Counted from the stretch's first letter, positions 21,892 through 31,120 are shown. The stretch: 40,199 bases of DNA from Agrococcus sp. (GCA_031179215.1 JAPSIA010000013.1:1-40199); one strand, 5' to 3'. A program made the numbers and translations. The notes: generated by a model from the sequence alone, not told the origin.

Positions 21892-24800
21892 TCACGTCGC
21901 GGGCGCCGCCGTCCAGGCATCGCGCCGCGCCGGCCGGTCGCTCGGCCGGTAGGAGGGCTGCCACACCGCGGGCACCCACCACAGCACCGTCCCCCACAGC
22001 CACATCGCCGCGAGCAGGCAGCCGCCCACCGAGGCCCACGGCACGAGCAGCAGCAGCGCGAACGGGCCGCCGGCGGCGATGCCGCAGAGCACGGCGGTCG
22101 CGAGCAGCGCGACGGCCCCCTCGAGGCGCGGTCGCTCGCCAGGCTGCGCGTGGGACTGCCGGGCAGCGCCGCCGAGCCAGCCGATCGTGAGCGCGACGGC
22201 GAGCGCCGCGCCCGCGGCACCCACGACGAGCGCGATCCGCGCCGCCGCCGCGGGGTCGGCGGGGTCGGACCGGATGGCGAGCCCCCCGCGGAAGAGCCAG
22301 CTGCCCCCGACGAGCAGCACGGCGAGCGCCGCCCATCGGGCGGTGCGCCACGGCCCGTGACCGCTCGAGAGCCGCGGCACGAGGAACCGCGCGCGGGCGA
22401 CGAGCGCGAGCACGACCGCGGCCGCCAGCAGCATCCACGCCGAGACCGGCGTCGCGGCGGCGGGCCCCGTGAGCAGCGCGGCGACGACCGCCATGGCGAG
22501 CGCCGCGCTCCCCCAGGCAACGCCCTCCCACCGAGCGCGCCGCACGGCGCGCTCGACGTGCCCCCGTCGTCGCGCGTCGAGCGCCGCCCACACCGCGCGC
22601 GACTGCAGCACGCGCTCCTCCAGCGAGACGAGCGGCGCGATGATCGCGAGCGCGAGCGCGATCACGCCGGCCGTCGCCCACGGCCCCGAGGCCGCGGCCT
22701 CGCGCGGGACGAGGAGCAGCACCGGCGCGGCGAGGAGCGCGCCGACGACGGCTGCCCGCGCGGGGTCGAGCAGCATCGGCGCGAGCACGAGGAGCGGCCG
22801 CAGCAGCCAGAGCGCCGCTCGGTGCGGTGCCGTCCACCGGGAGCCGCGCACGAGCGCGCGCGACAGCAGCCGCAGGAGCCGCGACGCGACCGCGACGCGG
22901 TAGTCGGGGTGGAGCGCGCTGAGGCCGCCCGCCTCGACGCCGAGCCGCTCCTGGAACGCCGCTCGCGAGGGGACGTCCTGGGCGAGGGAGGCTCGCCACT
23001 CGTCGAGCACCGCTGCCTCGACGGCGGCGGCGGGGTCCTCCCCCTCGAGCGTCGCCGAGGCCGTCGGTGCCGGCCGCAGGGACTCGAGGAAGCCGACGGC
23101 GCCGCGGGCGGCGTCGAGCCGCCCCCACCACCAGTCGTTCGTGCGCCAGTCGGCGCTGAGGAACCCGGCGAAGTTGGCCAGGCTCATCCCTGCGAGCTTC
23201 GTGCGCGGCTGCAGCCGGTCGTCGGGCATCAGGTGGCGCACGACGTCGCTCACCTCGCGCCGATCCTCGTCGAGCGCGAGCTCGCGCGCGTCGTCGGGGC
23301 GCAGCCGGAGGAGGCTCCGGTAGCCGGCGAGCATCTGCGCGTGCACGAGCGACGCGTACGCGTCGACGTCCCACGCGTCACCGGCCGTGATGTCCTCGTA
23401 GGTCATGGCGGGCATCCCCAGCGGCATGCCGCGAGCGGCGACGAGCGGGGCGAGGTCGCGAGCGCGGAACGCCGGCGGCGACTGGCCGATGCCCGACCAC
23501 GGCGACCGCGACCACGCCGTCGAGTACGGGGGCGCGCTTTGCTCCGCCGCGCGCACCGCCGCGGAGACGGCGCGCAGCTCGTCGACGAGGTCGTTGAGGC
23601 GCGCCCAGCGCTCGGTGTCCTGCGGCTGCTGGTTCGCGAGCTCGAGCCAGGCGTCGGTGAGCCGGATCGCGAGCGCGCTCGGATCCGCGGCGACTGCAGG
23701 CGCGGTCGCGTCGGCGTGCTCGAGCAGGTGCGAGACGGCGGCGTCGCGATCGTCGAGCGACTCCTGATGCAGCGCGTGCATCGCCGTGCGCAGCGCCGAT
23801 CTGCCGCGCCCGCCCGTCGCGTCGCCCCACAGCTCGTCGAGCCACGCGATGCTGTGCGGGTCTGCAGGATCATCGGGCCCCCAGAACGCGCCGTCCTCGA
23901 GCGCCCGCACCCACGAGATGAGGCAGCGGCAGGCGTCGACCTGCGCTTGCGGCCCCGTGCAGACGCCCTCGAGCGCAGCGCCCTCGAGCCGGCTGAAGCG
24001 CGAGAACAGCTCGCCGTCGAGCGCGAGGAGCTCCTCGCGCCTGAACGCGCGGTGCTCCGCGCGCGGCTGCCGGGTCGGCAGCAGCCAGAGCGAGGGCTGC
24101 GTGAGCACGTCGGTCAGCAGCTCGAGGTCGGCGGCCGAGCGGAAGCGCGCGTAGGCGCGCTTGACCTGCAGCGGCTCGCCGTCGGCGAGGGCGATCTCCG
24201 CCTCCGTGAGCGGGGCGAAGAGCTCGTCCTTCGCGCGCTCGAGGTGGAGCAGCCGGCGGAAGCGCTCGACGTCGTCGACCTCGTCGTCCTTCGACTCGCG
24301 CCCCAGCATGTGGCCGATGCCGGTCAGGACGACCCCGAGGAAGGCGGATCTCGGATCGGTTCGCGGCACGCTGCCGTCCGGCCGCGGCGGCCTCCCGTGG
24401 TACGCCGTCGGGCGAGCGAGGCCTGCGAGCTCGAGCTTCGGGCTCGGGTCGAGGTAGACGAGGGCGCGATCGACGTAGTGCTCCGCCGAGCGGCTGCGGA
24501 TCGCGCGCAGGGCGCGGTCGATCGGCACGTTGTCGGTGACGCCGCCGTCGATCACGCGGAACGGGTCGAGCACGTCGCCGGCTCCGGGCAGCGCGTCCTC
24601 CGCCGTGCGCGCGCGAGGCTCGCGGTGGGCGTGGAACGCGTCGCGCATGTCGACGGCCTCCGGATGCGCCGGCACGGTGCCCGAGTAGATGAGCGCCGGC
24701 TCGAACGCGCCCGGGAAGGACGACGTCGAGCGTGCCGCGTACGCGAGCCGGGCGAGCACCGCGTCGCGGTCGGCCGCGCCGGCAGCGGGGATGACGCGGC

Positions 24801-25506
24801 CTCGCGGGTCGTCACCGAAGCCGCCGGCGAAGTGGAAGTGCGCCTTCCCCTCCCGGGTGCCGCGCTCGCTGCTCGCCTCGGCGTCGATGACCGTCGCCGA
24901 GAGGTCGACGGAGACCCGAGCGACGAGGCCGGCGTGCGAGGGGGCGTCGTGCAGCGCCTCGAGCGCGTCGCGCATCGCGCGCCAGAAGTAGTCATCGCCG
25001 CGCAGCACCGAGTCGACGCTGCTCGCACCCGCCGGGCGCATGAGCTCCCAGACGTCGCCGCTGCGCCGCCAGAGCTCGAGGATGCGGTCGGTCGTCGTGC
25101 CGACGCGCTGGGCGACGCCGTACATGACGGCGTTGAGCCCGCCGGCGCTCGCACCCGCGAGCACGTCGAGCTCGACGGCGTCGTAGCGGCGCGAGGCGAG
25201 CAGCTGCGCGTAGACGGCGGCGCGCGCGACGACATCGCGCTGCTCCTCGATCGCGCGGCCCGGGTCCGAGGTCGTGAGCAGGCGGGCCTCCGGCGCCTCG
25301 CGCGTGCCTGTCAGGCGGATGCGTCGCAGCACGTCGAGCTCGGTGACGGCTCCGCCGATCCACACGGCGAGGCTCACGCCGCCCTTCATGGCGAGCGCGA
25401 TGCGCAGCGTGCGGCCGAAGGGACCGGCGCCGCTCGGCGGCGCGTCGTCGGTGGCGACGGTCGCGACTGCTGCCGCACGGAGCGGCAGGACGATCGAGCC
25501 TTGCAT
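21892..25506 (-). CDS. Giant patatin-like phospholipase with multi-helix C-terminal membrane region
   Basis: 1204 aa. The N-terminal patatin fold has the oxyanion segment MKGGVSLAVWIGG (40-52), the nucleophile elbow GASAG with Ser120, and the DGG box with Asp320 (IDGGVTDN), so the Ser-Asp dyad is intact. The middle (about 340-850) is a long helical region resembling the DUF3376 extension. From about 870 to 1170 lie some eight hydrophobic segments separated by Arg-rich loops, ending in a short polar tail. It may hydrolyse lipids at the inner membrane; the true substrate is unknown. The ATG at 25506 is preferred. A GTG 33 bases upstream would sit on the likely -10 (TACAGT). Confidence 0.82.
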   Translation of the reverse strand: MQGSIVLPLRAAAVATVATDDAPPSGAGPFGRTLRIALAMKGGVSLAVWIGGAVTELDVLRRIRLTGTREAPEARLLTTSDPGRAIEEQRDVVARAAVYAQLLASRRYDAVELDVLAGASAGGLNAVMYGVAQRVGTTTDRILELWRRSGDVWELMRPAGASSVDSVLRGDDYFWRAMRDALEALHDAPSHAGLVARVSVDLSATVIDAEASSERGTREGKAHFHFAGGFGDDPRGRVIPAAGAADRDAVLARLAYAARSTSSFPGAFEPALIYSGTVPAHPEAVDMRDAFHAHREPRARTAEDALPGAGDVLDPFRVIDGGVTDNVPIDRALRAIRSRSAEHYVDRALVYLDPSPKLELAGLARPTAYHGRPPRPDGSVPRTDPRSAFLGVVLTGIGHMLGRESKDDEVDDVERFRRLLHLERAKDELFAPLTEAEIALADGEPLQVKRAYARFRSAADLELLTDVLTQPSLWLLPTRQPRAEHRAFRREELLALDGELFSRFSRLEGAALEGVCTGPQAQVDACRCLISWVRALEDGAFWGPDDPADPHSIAWLDELWGDATGGRGRSALRTAMHALHQESLDDRDAAVSHLLEHADATAPAVAADPSALAIRLTDAWLELANQQPQDTERWARLNDLVDELRAVSAAVRAAEQSAPPYSTAWSRSPWSGIGQSPPAFRARDLAPLVAARGMPLGMPAMTYEDITAGDAWDVDAYASLVHAQMLAGYRSLLRLRPDDARELALDEDRREVSDVVRHLMPDDRLQPRTKLAGMSLANFAGFLSADWRTNDWWWGRLDAARGAVGFLESLRPAPTASATLEGEDPAAAVEAAVLDEWRASLAQDVPSRAAFQERLGVEAGGLSALHPDYRVAVASRLLRLLSRALVRGSRWTAPHRAALWLLRPLLVLAPMLLDPARAAVVGALLAAPVLLLVPREAAASGPWATAGVIALALAIIAPLVSLEERVLQSRAVWAALDARRRGHVERAVRRARWEGVAWGSAALAMAVVAALLTGPAAATPVSAWMLLAAAVVLALVARARFLVPRLSSGHGPWRTARWAALAVLLVGGSWLFRGGLAIRSDPADPAAAARIALVVGAAGAALAVALTIGWLGGAARQSHAQPGERPRLEGAVALLATAVLCGIAAGGPFALLLLVPWASVGGCLLAAMWLWGTVLWWVPAVWQPSYRPSDRPARRDAWTAAPAT

Positions 25507-25697
25507 CGCGGACCCCGTTCCCTCGGGCGGTGCCCACACTGTACGCGAACAGCGTTATGCGCGGAAGTGGTCCCCGATCGCGACCGGAACCCGCCCGGTA
25601 CGCCGAGATCACCCACGCCGACGCGGTCTTCCGCGACCGCCGCGACAGGAGGAGGATCGCAGCCAGGCCAGCAGGCACCGCACCCAGGAGGCACGCT

Positions 25698-26039
25698 ATG
25701 ACGAAGTTCCTGATCTCGTTCCCGAGCGCCGCGATGGACGTGCCGGAGGACGAGCTGCCCGCCGTCGCCGAGGCGGCGCACGCGGTCGTGCGCGAGGCGA
25801 AGGAGGCCGGCGTCTGGGTCTTCGGCGGCGGGATCGACGAGGACGTCGCGCCCGTCATGGTCGCGGGCGACGGCACCGTCACCGATGCGACCTACCCCGA
25901 GACAGCCCAGCTCGACGGCGGCTGGGCGGTGCTGGAGCTGCCGACGCGGCACGAGGCGCTCGACTGGGCCGCGCGGCTCGCCGCGGCGTGCCGCTGCGCC
26001 CAGGAGGTGCGGCAGTTCGCGTTCGACCCCGAGAGCTGA
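25698..26039 (+). CDS. YCII-related (DGPF-type) small protein
   Basis: 113-aa soluble protein of the YCII/DGPF-like family. The ferredoxin-like alpha-beta fold begins MTKFLISFPSAAMDV and contains the GVWVFGGGIDEDVAPVMV and GGWAVLELPTRHEALDWAARLAAACRCAQEVRQF segments. Family members are small dimeric proteins linked to diverse pathways; some are fused to sigma factors. The strong ribosome site CCAGGAGG (25684-25691) decides the ATG at 25698 over a frame open further upstream. It is a monocistronic gene converging on tRNA-Arg. Function unknown. Confidence 0.8.
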   Translation: MTKFLISFPSAAMDVPEDELPAVAEAAHAVVREAKEAGVWVFGGGIDEDVAPVMVAGDGTVTDATYPETAQLDGGWAVLELPTRHEALDWAARLAAACRCAQEVRQFAFDPES

Positions 26040-26052
26040 CCGCGGACATCGG

Positions 26053-26124
26053 TGCCCCTGGAGGGACTCGAACCCCCAACCAGCTCCTTAGGACGGAGAT
26101 GCTCTTCCATTGAGCTACAGAGGC
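26053..26124 (-). tRNA. tRNA-Arg (anticodon CCT)
   Basis: A 72-nt cloverleaf: acceptor GCCTCTG with CAGGGGC (G-U tolerated), GCTC/GAGC D-stem, anticodon loop GTCCTAA with anticodon CCT reading the rare arginine codon AGG, and GGGGG/CCCTC T-stem with TTCGAGT. The outermost base pair of the anticodon stem is a T-C mismatch. The CCA end is not encoded. Confidence 0.93.
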
Positions 26125-26157
26125 CAGGCGCGACGAGTCTACCGTCGGCCGGATGGA

Positions 26158-26191
26158 CGAAGCGCCCGCCTCCTCGGAGACGGGCGCTTCG
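26158..26191 (-). terminator. Terminator hairpin of the first NlpC/P60 gene
   Basis: CGAAGCGCCCG (26158-26168) pairs perfectly with CGGGCGCTTCG (26181-26191) across 12 bases, ten bases beyond the stop codon at 26201. Confidence 0.7.
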
Positions 26192-26200
26192 CGGGTGAGC

Positions 26201-26968
26201 TCACGTGATGTCGTAGAAGACCGGGGCCGAGCCGCCGATGTGCACGCCTGCGACGACCGTGTTGAAGCCGGACCAGCCGCCGTGCACCGCGCGGCCGCCG
26301 CCGATGTAGATCGCGACGTGCGCACGGCCGGTGCCGCCGTCGGCGTAGTAGATGATGTCGCCGGGCGAGGCCGCCGACATGGGGACGGTCGGGCCGAGGC
26401 TGCCGAGGTTCGCCATGCCCGTGTAGGTGAGGCCGACCGCGGCGATCGCGCGGCGCACGAGCGCCGTGCAGTCCTGCGCCTGACCGACCTGCGCGAGCGC
26501 GGCGTTGGCGACGGTGCCGCCGGAGACGCCCGCGGAGGCGGCGCTCGACGACGAGGCGGACGACGACGAGGACGAGGTGCCCGCCCCCGAGCTCGCGGCT
26601 GCCGCCGCGGCGGCCTGCGCCTCAGCCTGCTGCTCGCGCTCGGCCTCGGCGGCCGCCTCGAGCTCGGCCCTGACCTGCTCGAGCTCCTCGGGCGTGGTGG
26701 CCTGCACCGCGAGCCGAGCGTCGCCCAGGCCGCTCTCGCCTGCCGTGACGACGCCGGAGACCGACTGCGCATCGCGTGCGACGAGCGCCGAGAGCGACTC
26801 CTGCGAGCCCGAGCCCGAACCGGATGCGAAGGCGGGCAGGGCGAGCGGCGTCGCGAGGGCTGCGGCGACGGCGATCACGCCGACCCGACGGGCGTTGCGC
26901 ACGACCGAAGCGCGCGTGAAGCGCTTCTTGCCGGGCTCGATGCCGGTCATCTCGGTAGAAGTCGTCAC
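26201..26968 (-). CDS. NlpC/P60-type secreted protein, divergent catalytic domain
   Basis: 255 aa, exported. Basic N-terminus, hydrophobic core VGVIAVAAALATPLALPAF and likely cleavage near residue 49. A short helical, Glu/Ala-rich segment (about 92-125) and a Ser-rich linker (126-150) lead to the NlpC/P60 domain. Cys167 (QDCTALV), His217 (AHVAIYIGGGRAVH) and His229 fill the catalytic positions. The usual PYxWGG segment before the cysteine is missing and DCSG is DCTA, so the active-site cleft differs from standard peptidoglycan endopeptidases. GTG 26968 is chosen because TTGGAG lies nine bases upstream; GTG 26974 is the alternative. Three 11-bp-spaced repeats lie upstream. Confidence 0.82.
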   Translation of the reverse strand: MTTSTEMTGIEPGKKRFTRASVVRNARRVGVIAVAAALATPLALPAFASGSGSGSQESLSALVARDAQSVSGVVTAGESGLGDARLAVQATTPEELEQVRAELEAAAEAEREQQAEAQAAAAAAASSGAGTSSSSSSASSSSAASAGVSGGTVANAALAQVGQAQDCTALVRRAIAAVGLTYTGMANLGSLGPTVPMSAASPGDIIYYADGGTGRAHVAIYIGGGRAVHGGWSGFNTVVAGVHIGGSAPVFYDIT

Positions 26969-27029
26969 AGTCACATGCTCCAAAGCTCTCGTTGCGTCGA
27001 TGCGCCGCCGGGGCGGCACGTCGACCCAC

Positions 27030-27056
27030 GTTACCAAATCGTTATCTGTTTGTCAC
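27030..27056 (-). promoter_or_regulatory. Triple GTNAC-type direct repeat upstream of the first NlpC/P60 gene (MtrA-like box)
   Basis: On the minus strand GTGAC, ATAAC and GTAAC follow each other with six bases between each (starts at 27056, 27045 and 27034), an exact 11-bp helical period. OmpR-class MtrA in actinobacteria recognises GTNAC-like direct repeats and controls cell-wall hydrolases. Identity of the regulator is inference. Confidence 0.5.
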
Positions 27057-27069
27057 CACGTTCGAAGGA

Positions 27070-27852
27070 TCAGCCGAACCGGCGGACCTCTGGCGTGCCG
27101 AAGGCCGCGACCATCGCCGAGTAGCTCGAGTACTTCACGGGCTTGCCGCTCGTCGCGGCGTGGATGATCTGGTTGCCGCCCGCGTAGATCGCGACGTGCC
27201 CGCTCCACACGAGCAGGTCGCCCGCCGCGACCTGCGAGGCGGGGACCGGGGTGCCGTAGCCCGCTTGCGCGTTCGAGGAGTGCGGCAGGTAGTGGCCGGC
27301 CTGGCCGTAGACCCACATCGTGAAGCCCGAGCAGTCGAAGCCGGTCGAGGGGCTCGCGCCGCCCCACACGTACGGGGCGCCGAGCTGCGACTGGGCGATG
27401 CCGACGATGCCGCCGTTGGCGGGCACGCTCACCGTGGCCGCCGCGGCGGCGGGAGCGCCTGCGGCCTCGCCCGACGCGTTCTCGGCGGCCGCCTCGCGAG
27501 CCTCGGCGAGCTCCGCCTGGCGCGCCTCCTCGGCCTCTGCGGCCGCGGCGCGGAGCGCTTCGAGCTCCTCGGCGGTCGTGCCGGAGATGCCCTCGCGGGC
27601 GATCGTCTCGACGCGCGCGTCGGAGGCGACCGTGACGGTCTGCGAGTTCTCGGCGATGACGCTCTGCAGCTCGGCCTCTGAGTACTGCGAGCCCTGCTGC
27701 GAGAAGGCCGCGGCGGGGAGCGAGAGCGCTCCCACGAGCGCGGCAGCGACGCACACGACGCCGACGCTCTTGGCGCCGCTGCGCAGCGACGCGCCGACGG
27801 GTCGCGCAGGGCGACGGGGCGAGACCTCGACGGCCGTGGTGTGCTGCTTCAA
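27070..27852 (-). CDS. NlpC/P60 family peptidoglycan endopeptidase
   Basis: 260-aa exported cell-wall hydrolase. A basic N-region and hydrophobic core (VGVVCVAAALVGALSLPAAAF) form the signal peptide. A helical Glu/Ala stretch (about 93-130) and Ala-rich linker precede a standard NlpC/P60 domain: APYVWGGASPSTGFDCSGF with Cys174, then SGHVAIYAGG with His219, and His231. It likely cuts D-Glu-DAP or similar bonds in stem peptides during growth or division. The start is uncertain. TTG 27852 is preferred because GGGGGA lies eight bases upstream and the N-region then matches the paralogue; GTG 27891 is possible. A GTNAC repeat lies upstream. Confidence 0.88.
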   Translation of the reverse strand: MKQHTTAVEVSPRRPARPVGASLRSGAKSVGVVCVAAALVGALSLPAAAFSQQGSQYSEAELQSVIAENSQTVTVASDARVETIAREGISGTTAEELEALRAAAAEAEEARQAELAEAREAAAENASGEAAGAPAAAAATVSVPANGGIVGIAQSQLGAPYVWGGASPSTGFDCSGFTMWVYGQAGHYLPHSSNAQAGYGTPVPASQVAAGDLLVWSGHVAIYAGGNQIIHAATSGKPVKYSSYSAMVAAFGTPEVRRFG

Positions 27853-27929
27853 GTCGGTGTTCCCCCAAGGACGTTCTGCGAGCCCCCGCACCGCGATGTG
27901 CAGGGCTGACCCGGGGAGACTAACCCACC

Positions 27930-27945
27930 GTTACCAATTCGTCAC
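27930..27945 (-). promoter_or_regulatory. GTNAC direct repeat upstream of the second NlpC/P60 gene (MtrA-like box)
   Basis: On the minus strand GTGAC and GTAAC are separated by GAATTG (six bases), then GGTGGG. The arrangement GTNAC-N6-GTAAC followed by GTGGG is shared with the repeat before the first NlpC/P60 gene. Confidence 0.5.
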
Positions 27946-27987
27946 AATCGACGCACACGATATCGGCGAGCCTGCACGCGGCCTGGA

Positions 27988-28010
27988 CGGCGCCTGGACG
28001 CGAGGCGCCG
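27988..28010 (-). terminator. Terminator hairpin of ideR
   Basis: CGGCGCCT (27988-27995) pairs perfectly with AGGCGCCG (28003-28010) across seven bases, nine bases beyond the ideR stop. Confidence 0.65.
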
Positions 28011-28019
28011 TTGCGGCCG

Positions 28020-28691
28020 TCAGGCCTCGAGGTAGACGTGCTGCGCGAGCTCGACCGGCAGGTCGATCGCGGCGCCGCCGGCGATGGTGAGGCGGATGCG
28101 GCCGGCCGCCTCCGAGACGGCGACCCGCGCGCCAGGGACGACGCCCGCCGCCTGCAGCTCCGCGAGCCCCTCGACGTCGGATTGGATCGGCTCCCCGAGG
28201 CGTCGCACGACCCGCTCGCCGCGCGCATCCGTCGCGGGCACGACGCCCTCGAGGAAGGGGGCGGCGGGGGCGATGCCGAGCTCCGCGAGGCCGGGGATGG
28301 GCGTGCCGTAGGGCGACTCGGTCGGGTTGCCGAGCAGCGTCAGCAGGCGGCGCTCCACCTGCTCGCTCATCACGTGCTCCCAGCGGCACGCCTCGTCGTG
28401 GACGAGGCTCCAGTCGAGCCCGATGACGTCGGCGAGCAGCCGCTCGGCGAGCCGGTGCTTGCGCAGCACGCGCGTCGCGAGCGCCCGCCCCTCCTCGGTG
28501 AGCTCGAGGTGGCGGTCGGCCGCGACGATGACGAGGCCGTCGCGCTCCATGCGAGCGACGGTCTGCGAGACCGTGGGGCCCGAGTGGCGCAGCCGCTCGG
28601 AGATCCGTGCCCGGAGCGGGACGATGCCCTCCTCCTCGAGGTCGAGGATCGTGCGGAGGTACATCTCGGTCGTGTCGACGAGATCGGTCAT
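28020..28691 (-). CDS. ideR: DtxR/IdeR-family iron-dependent transcriptional regulator
   Basis: 223-aa Fe(II)-activated repressor that controls iron uptake and storage genes. The N-terminal winged helix (VDTTEMYLRTILDLEEEG, then SGPTVSQTVARMERDGL) is nearly that of mycobacterial IdeR. All metal ligands fall at the DtxR/IdeR positions: Met10, His79, Glu83, His98, Cys102, Glu105 and His106. A C-terminal SH3-like domain (about 145-223) is present, which separates it from short MntR proteins. ATG 28691 is chosen over an in-frame GTG six bases upstream because the strong GGGAGG site then has proper spacing and the ligand numbering agrees. It is divergent from serC. Confidence 0.93.
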   Translation of the reverse strand: MTDLVDTTEMYLRTILDLEEEGIVPLRARISERLRHSGPTVSQTVARMERDGLVIVAADRHLELTEEGRALATRVLRKHRLAERLLADVIGLDWSLVHDEACRWEHVMSEQVERRLLTLLGNPTESPYGTPIPGLAELGIAPAAPFLEGVVPATDARGERVVRRLGEPIQSDVEGLAELQAAGVVPGARVAVSEAAGRIRLTIAGGAAIDLPVELAQHVYLEA

Positions 28692-28749
28692 CCGCACCTC
28701 CCTCTCCTGCCGCGCAGCCGTATGCCCCCACCTTATTGTCCAGCACTCC

Positions 28750-29865
<1,116 letters not shown>

Positions 29866-29906
29866 CGCCGGCGCGCGAGTCGCGCCGAGCCGGGCCCGCT
29901 GCGATG

Positions 29907-29930
29907 CCCGAGCCTCCTCGGAGGCGAGGG
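29907..29930. terminator. Weak hairpin between serC and DUF3027
   Basis: AGCCTC and GAGGCG can pair around CTCG, with outer CCC/GGG contacts and a mismatch. Its place between two convergent stop codons makes a bidirectional terminator plausible. Confidence 0.35.
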
Positions 29931-30668
29931 TCAGCCTCGAGCGTCGTCCGGCTCGGCGTCGGCCTCCGCGCCGCCGTCCCAGTCCGCGTCCTCGTCGTCG
30001 GGATCGATGATCGCGTCCTCGACGTCGAAGTCGTCGTCGAAGTCGTCCTCGAGGTCGGCCTCGAGATCCGACTCGAGCTCGTCGTCCGCGTCGTCCGCGT
30101 CGACGCCCTCGGCCTCCTTGGCGGCGAGGTAGTCCGCGAGGCGGTCGGCCCACGGCACCCACGCGGGTGCGAGCAGCGCGGTCTCGCCCGGCAGCAGCGC
30201 CACCTCGAGCACGGTCGGCCCGCCCTCGAGGCCGCGCGAGAGCAGCACCGTCCACGACCAGTCGGGGTAGCCGCCGAGCCTCGAGGCGTGGCGGATGGCG
30301 ATGACCTGCGCGCCGCCCTCCGCGCCCTGCTCGACGACCGCGTCCTGCACCTCGCCGACGGCTCCGGCAGGCGCGATCTCGTCCAGCGCCGCGAGCGCGA
30401 GCTCGAGCTCCTGCAGCGTCGGCGTCGTGGGCGTCGCCGCGGCCGGCTCGACGGAGCTCCCGGGCGTCGCCGCGGCAGGCTCGTCCTCGGCCGGTGCGTC
30501 CTCGGCCGGCGCGTGGTCGATCGGCGCCTCCGTCGACGGCGACGCGGCCGACTCGGGCAGCTCTGCCTCGCCCGCCTCCGGCTCGGGGATGCGGTGCTCG
30601 GCGCCGTCGGGCGACTCGGCGGGCTCGGCCGGGTGCGCCTGCGCGGCCGACTCAGGCGTCGAGGTCAT
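29931..30668 (-). CDS. DUF3027 domain protein with long acidic tail
   Basis: 245 aa. The N-terminal third is a disordered Glu/Ala/Pro-rich region. The DUF3027-like core (about 105-185) contains RLGGYPDWSWTVLLSRG and EVALLPGETALLAPAWVPWADRL, which is the family signature. The last 55 residues are strongly acidic, with runs of Asp and Glu. The family is specific to actinobacteria and of unknown function, usually beside a cold-shock protein gene as here. Its ATG lies inside the end of the cold-shock gene (17-bp overlap), so translation is coupled. The acidic tail suggests binding to a basic partner or nucleic-acid mimicry; that is speculation. Confidence 0.82.
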   Translation of the reverse strand: MTSTPESAAQAHPAEPAESPDGAEHRIPEPEAGEAELPESAASPSTEAPIDHAPAEDAPAEDEPAAATPGSSVEPAAATPTTPTLQELELALAALDEIAPAGAVGEVQDAVVEQGAEGGAQVIAIRHASRLGGYPDWSWTVLLSRGLEGGPTVLEVALLPGETALLAPAWVPWADRLADYLAAKEAEGVDADDADDELESDLEADLEDDFDDDFDVEDAIIDPDDEDADWDGGAEADAEPDDARG

Positions 30669-31026
30669 CGGCGACCCTTCGCAGCATCTGCGCGACGGTC
30701 GAGCCGTGCGCAGCGCTCGGGTAGCGGCCGCGGCGCAGGTCGTTGCCGATCGTGTCGAGCAGGCGCACGAGGTCCTCGACGATGATCGCCATGTCCTCGG
30801 TGTCGCGGCGCGCGGCCTTCACGGCGCTCGGCCCGATGAGGCGCAGCGACAGCGCCTGCGGCCCGCGTCGGCCCTCCGCCACGCCGTACTCGACCTTGGC
30901 GCCCGGCTTCACGTGCACGCCCTCCGGCACCGCCGATGCGTGCAGGAACACCTCGCCGCCGTCGTCGCCGGCGATGAAGCCGAAGCCCTTGGCGTCGTCG
31001 AAGAACTTCACCCTGCCCGTCGGCAT
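30652..31026 (-). CDS. Cold-shock domain protein with C-terminal extension
   Basis: 124 aa. Residues 1-66 form a cold-shock domain with RNP1 KGFGFI and RNP2 VFLHAS, which binds single-stranded RNA or DNA. Unlike CspA (about 70 aa) it carries a helical extension (RDTEDMAIIVEDLVRLLDTIGNDL) of about 55 residues, as in mycobacterial CspB-like proteins. The ATG is chosen by the strong GGAGG four bases upstream; the frame stays open further upstream but without family sequence. First gene of a unit with DUF3027. Confidence 0.9.
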   Translation of the reverse strand: MPTGRVKFFDDAKGFGFIAGDDGGEVFLHASAVPEGVHVKPGAKVEYGVAEGRRGPQALSLRLIGPSAVKAARRDTEDMAIIVEDLVRLLDTIGNDLRRGRYPSAAHGSTVAQMLRRVADDLDA

Positions 31027-31108
31027 GGCACCCTCCTGCTGCAGATCTCTCGCGGCGCGCCGCCGCTCGCACCAATGTACCGACGTCGGCTGGGACGCCG
31101 AGCCGCGA

Positions 31109-31114
31109 TACCCT
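31109..31114 (+). promoter_or_regulatory. -10 element (TACCCT) of a leaderless start
   Basis: TACCCT ends six bases before the ATG at 31121. Confidence 0.45.
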
Positions 31115-31120
31115 GGCCGG

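Noticed and set aside
25507-25539. Patatin start at GTG 25539
   Set aside because: It would lie directly on the likely -10 (TACAGT) with no ribosome site; the ATG at 25506 keeps all conserved sequence.
21790-25701. Long plus-strand open frame (about 1300 codons) opposite the patatin gene
   Set aside because: Arg/His/Ala-rich low-complexity translation with no domain, a typical GC-rich antisense frame opposite a gene with clear patatin motifs. The same holds for the long plus-strand frames opposite the helicase (17012-20815) and the catabolic operon (2937-6753).
27853-27929. c-di-AMP (ydaO-type) riboswitch before the NlpC/P60 gene, as in other actinobacteria
   Set aside because: The leader between the repeat motif and the start is under 80 bases, too short for that riboswitch, and I do not see its conserved core.
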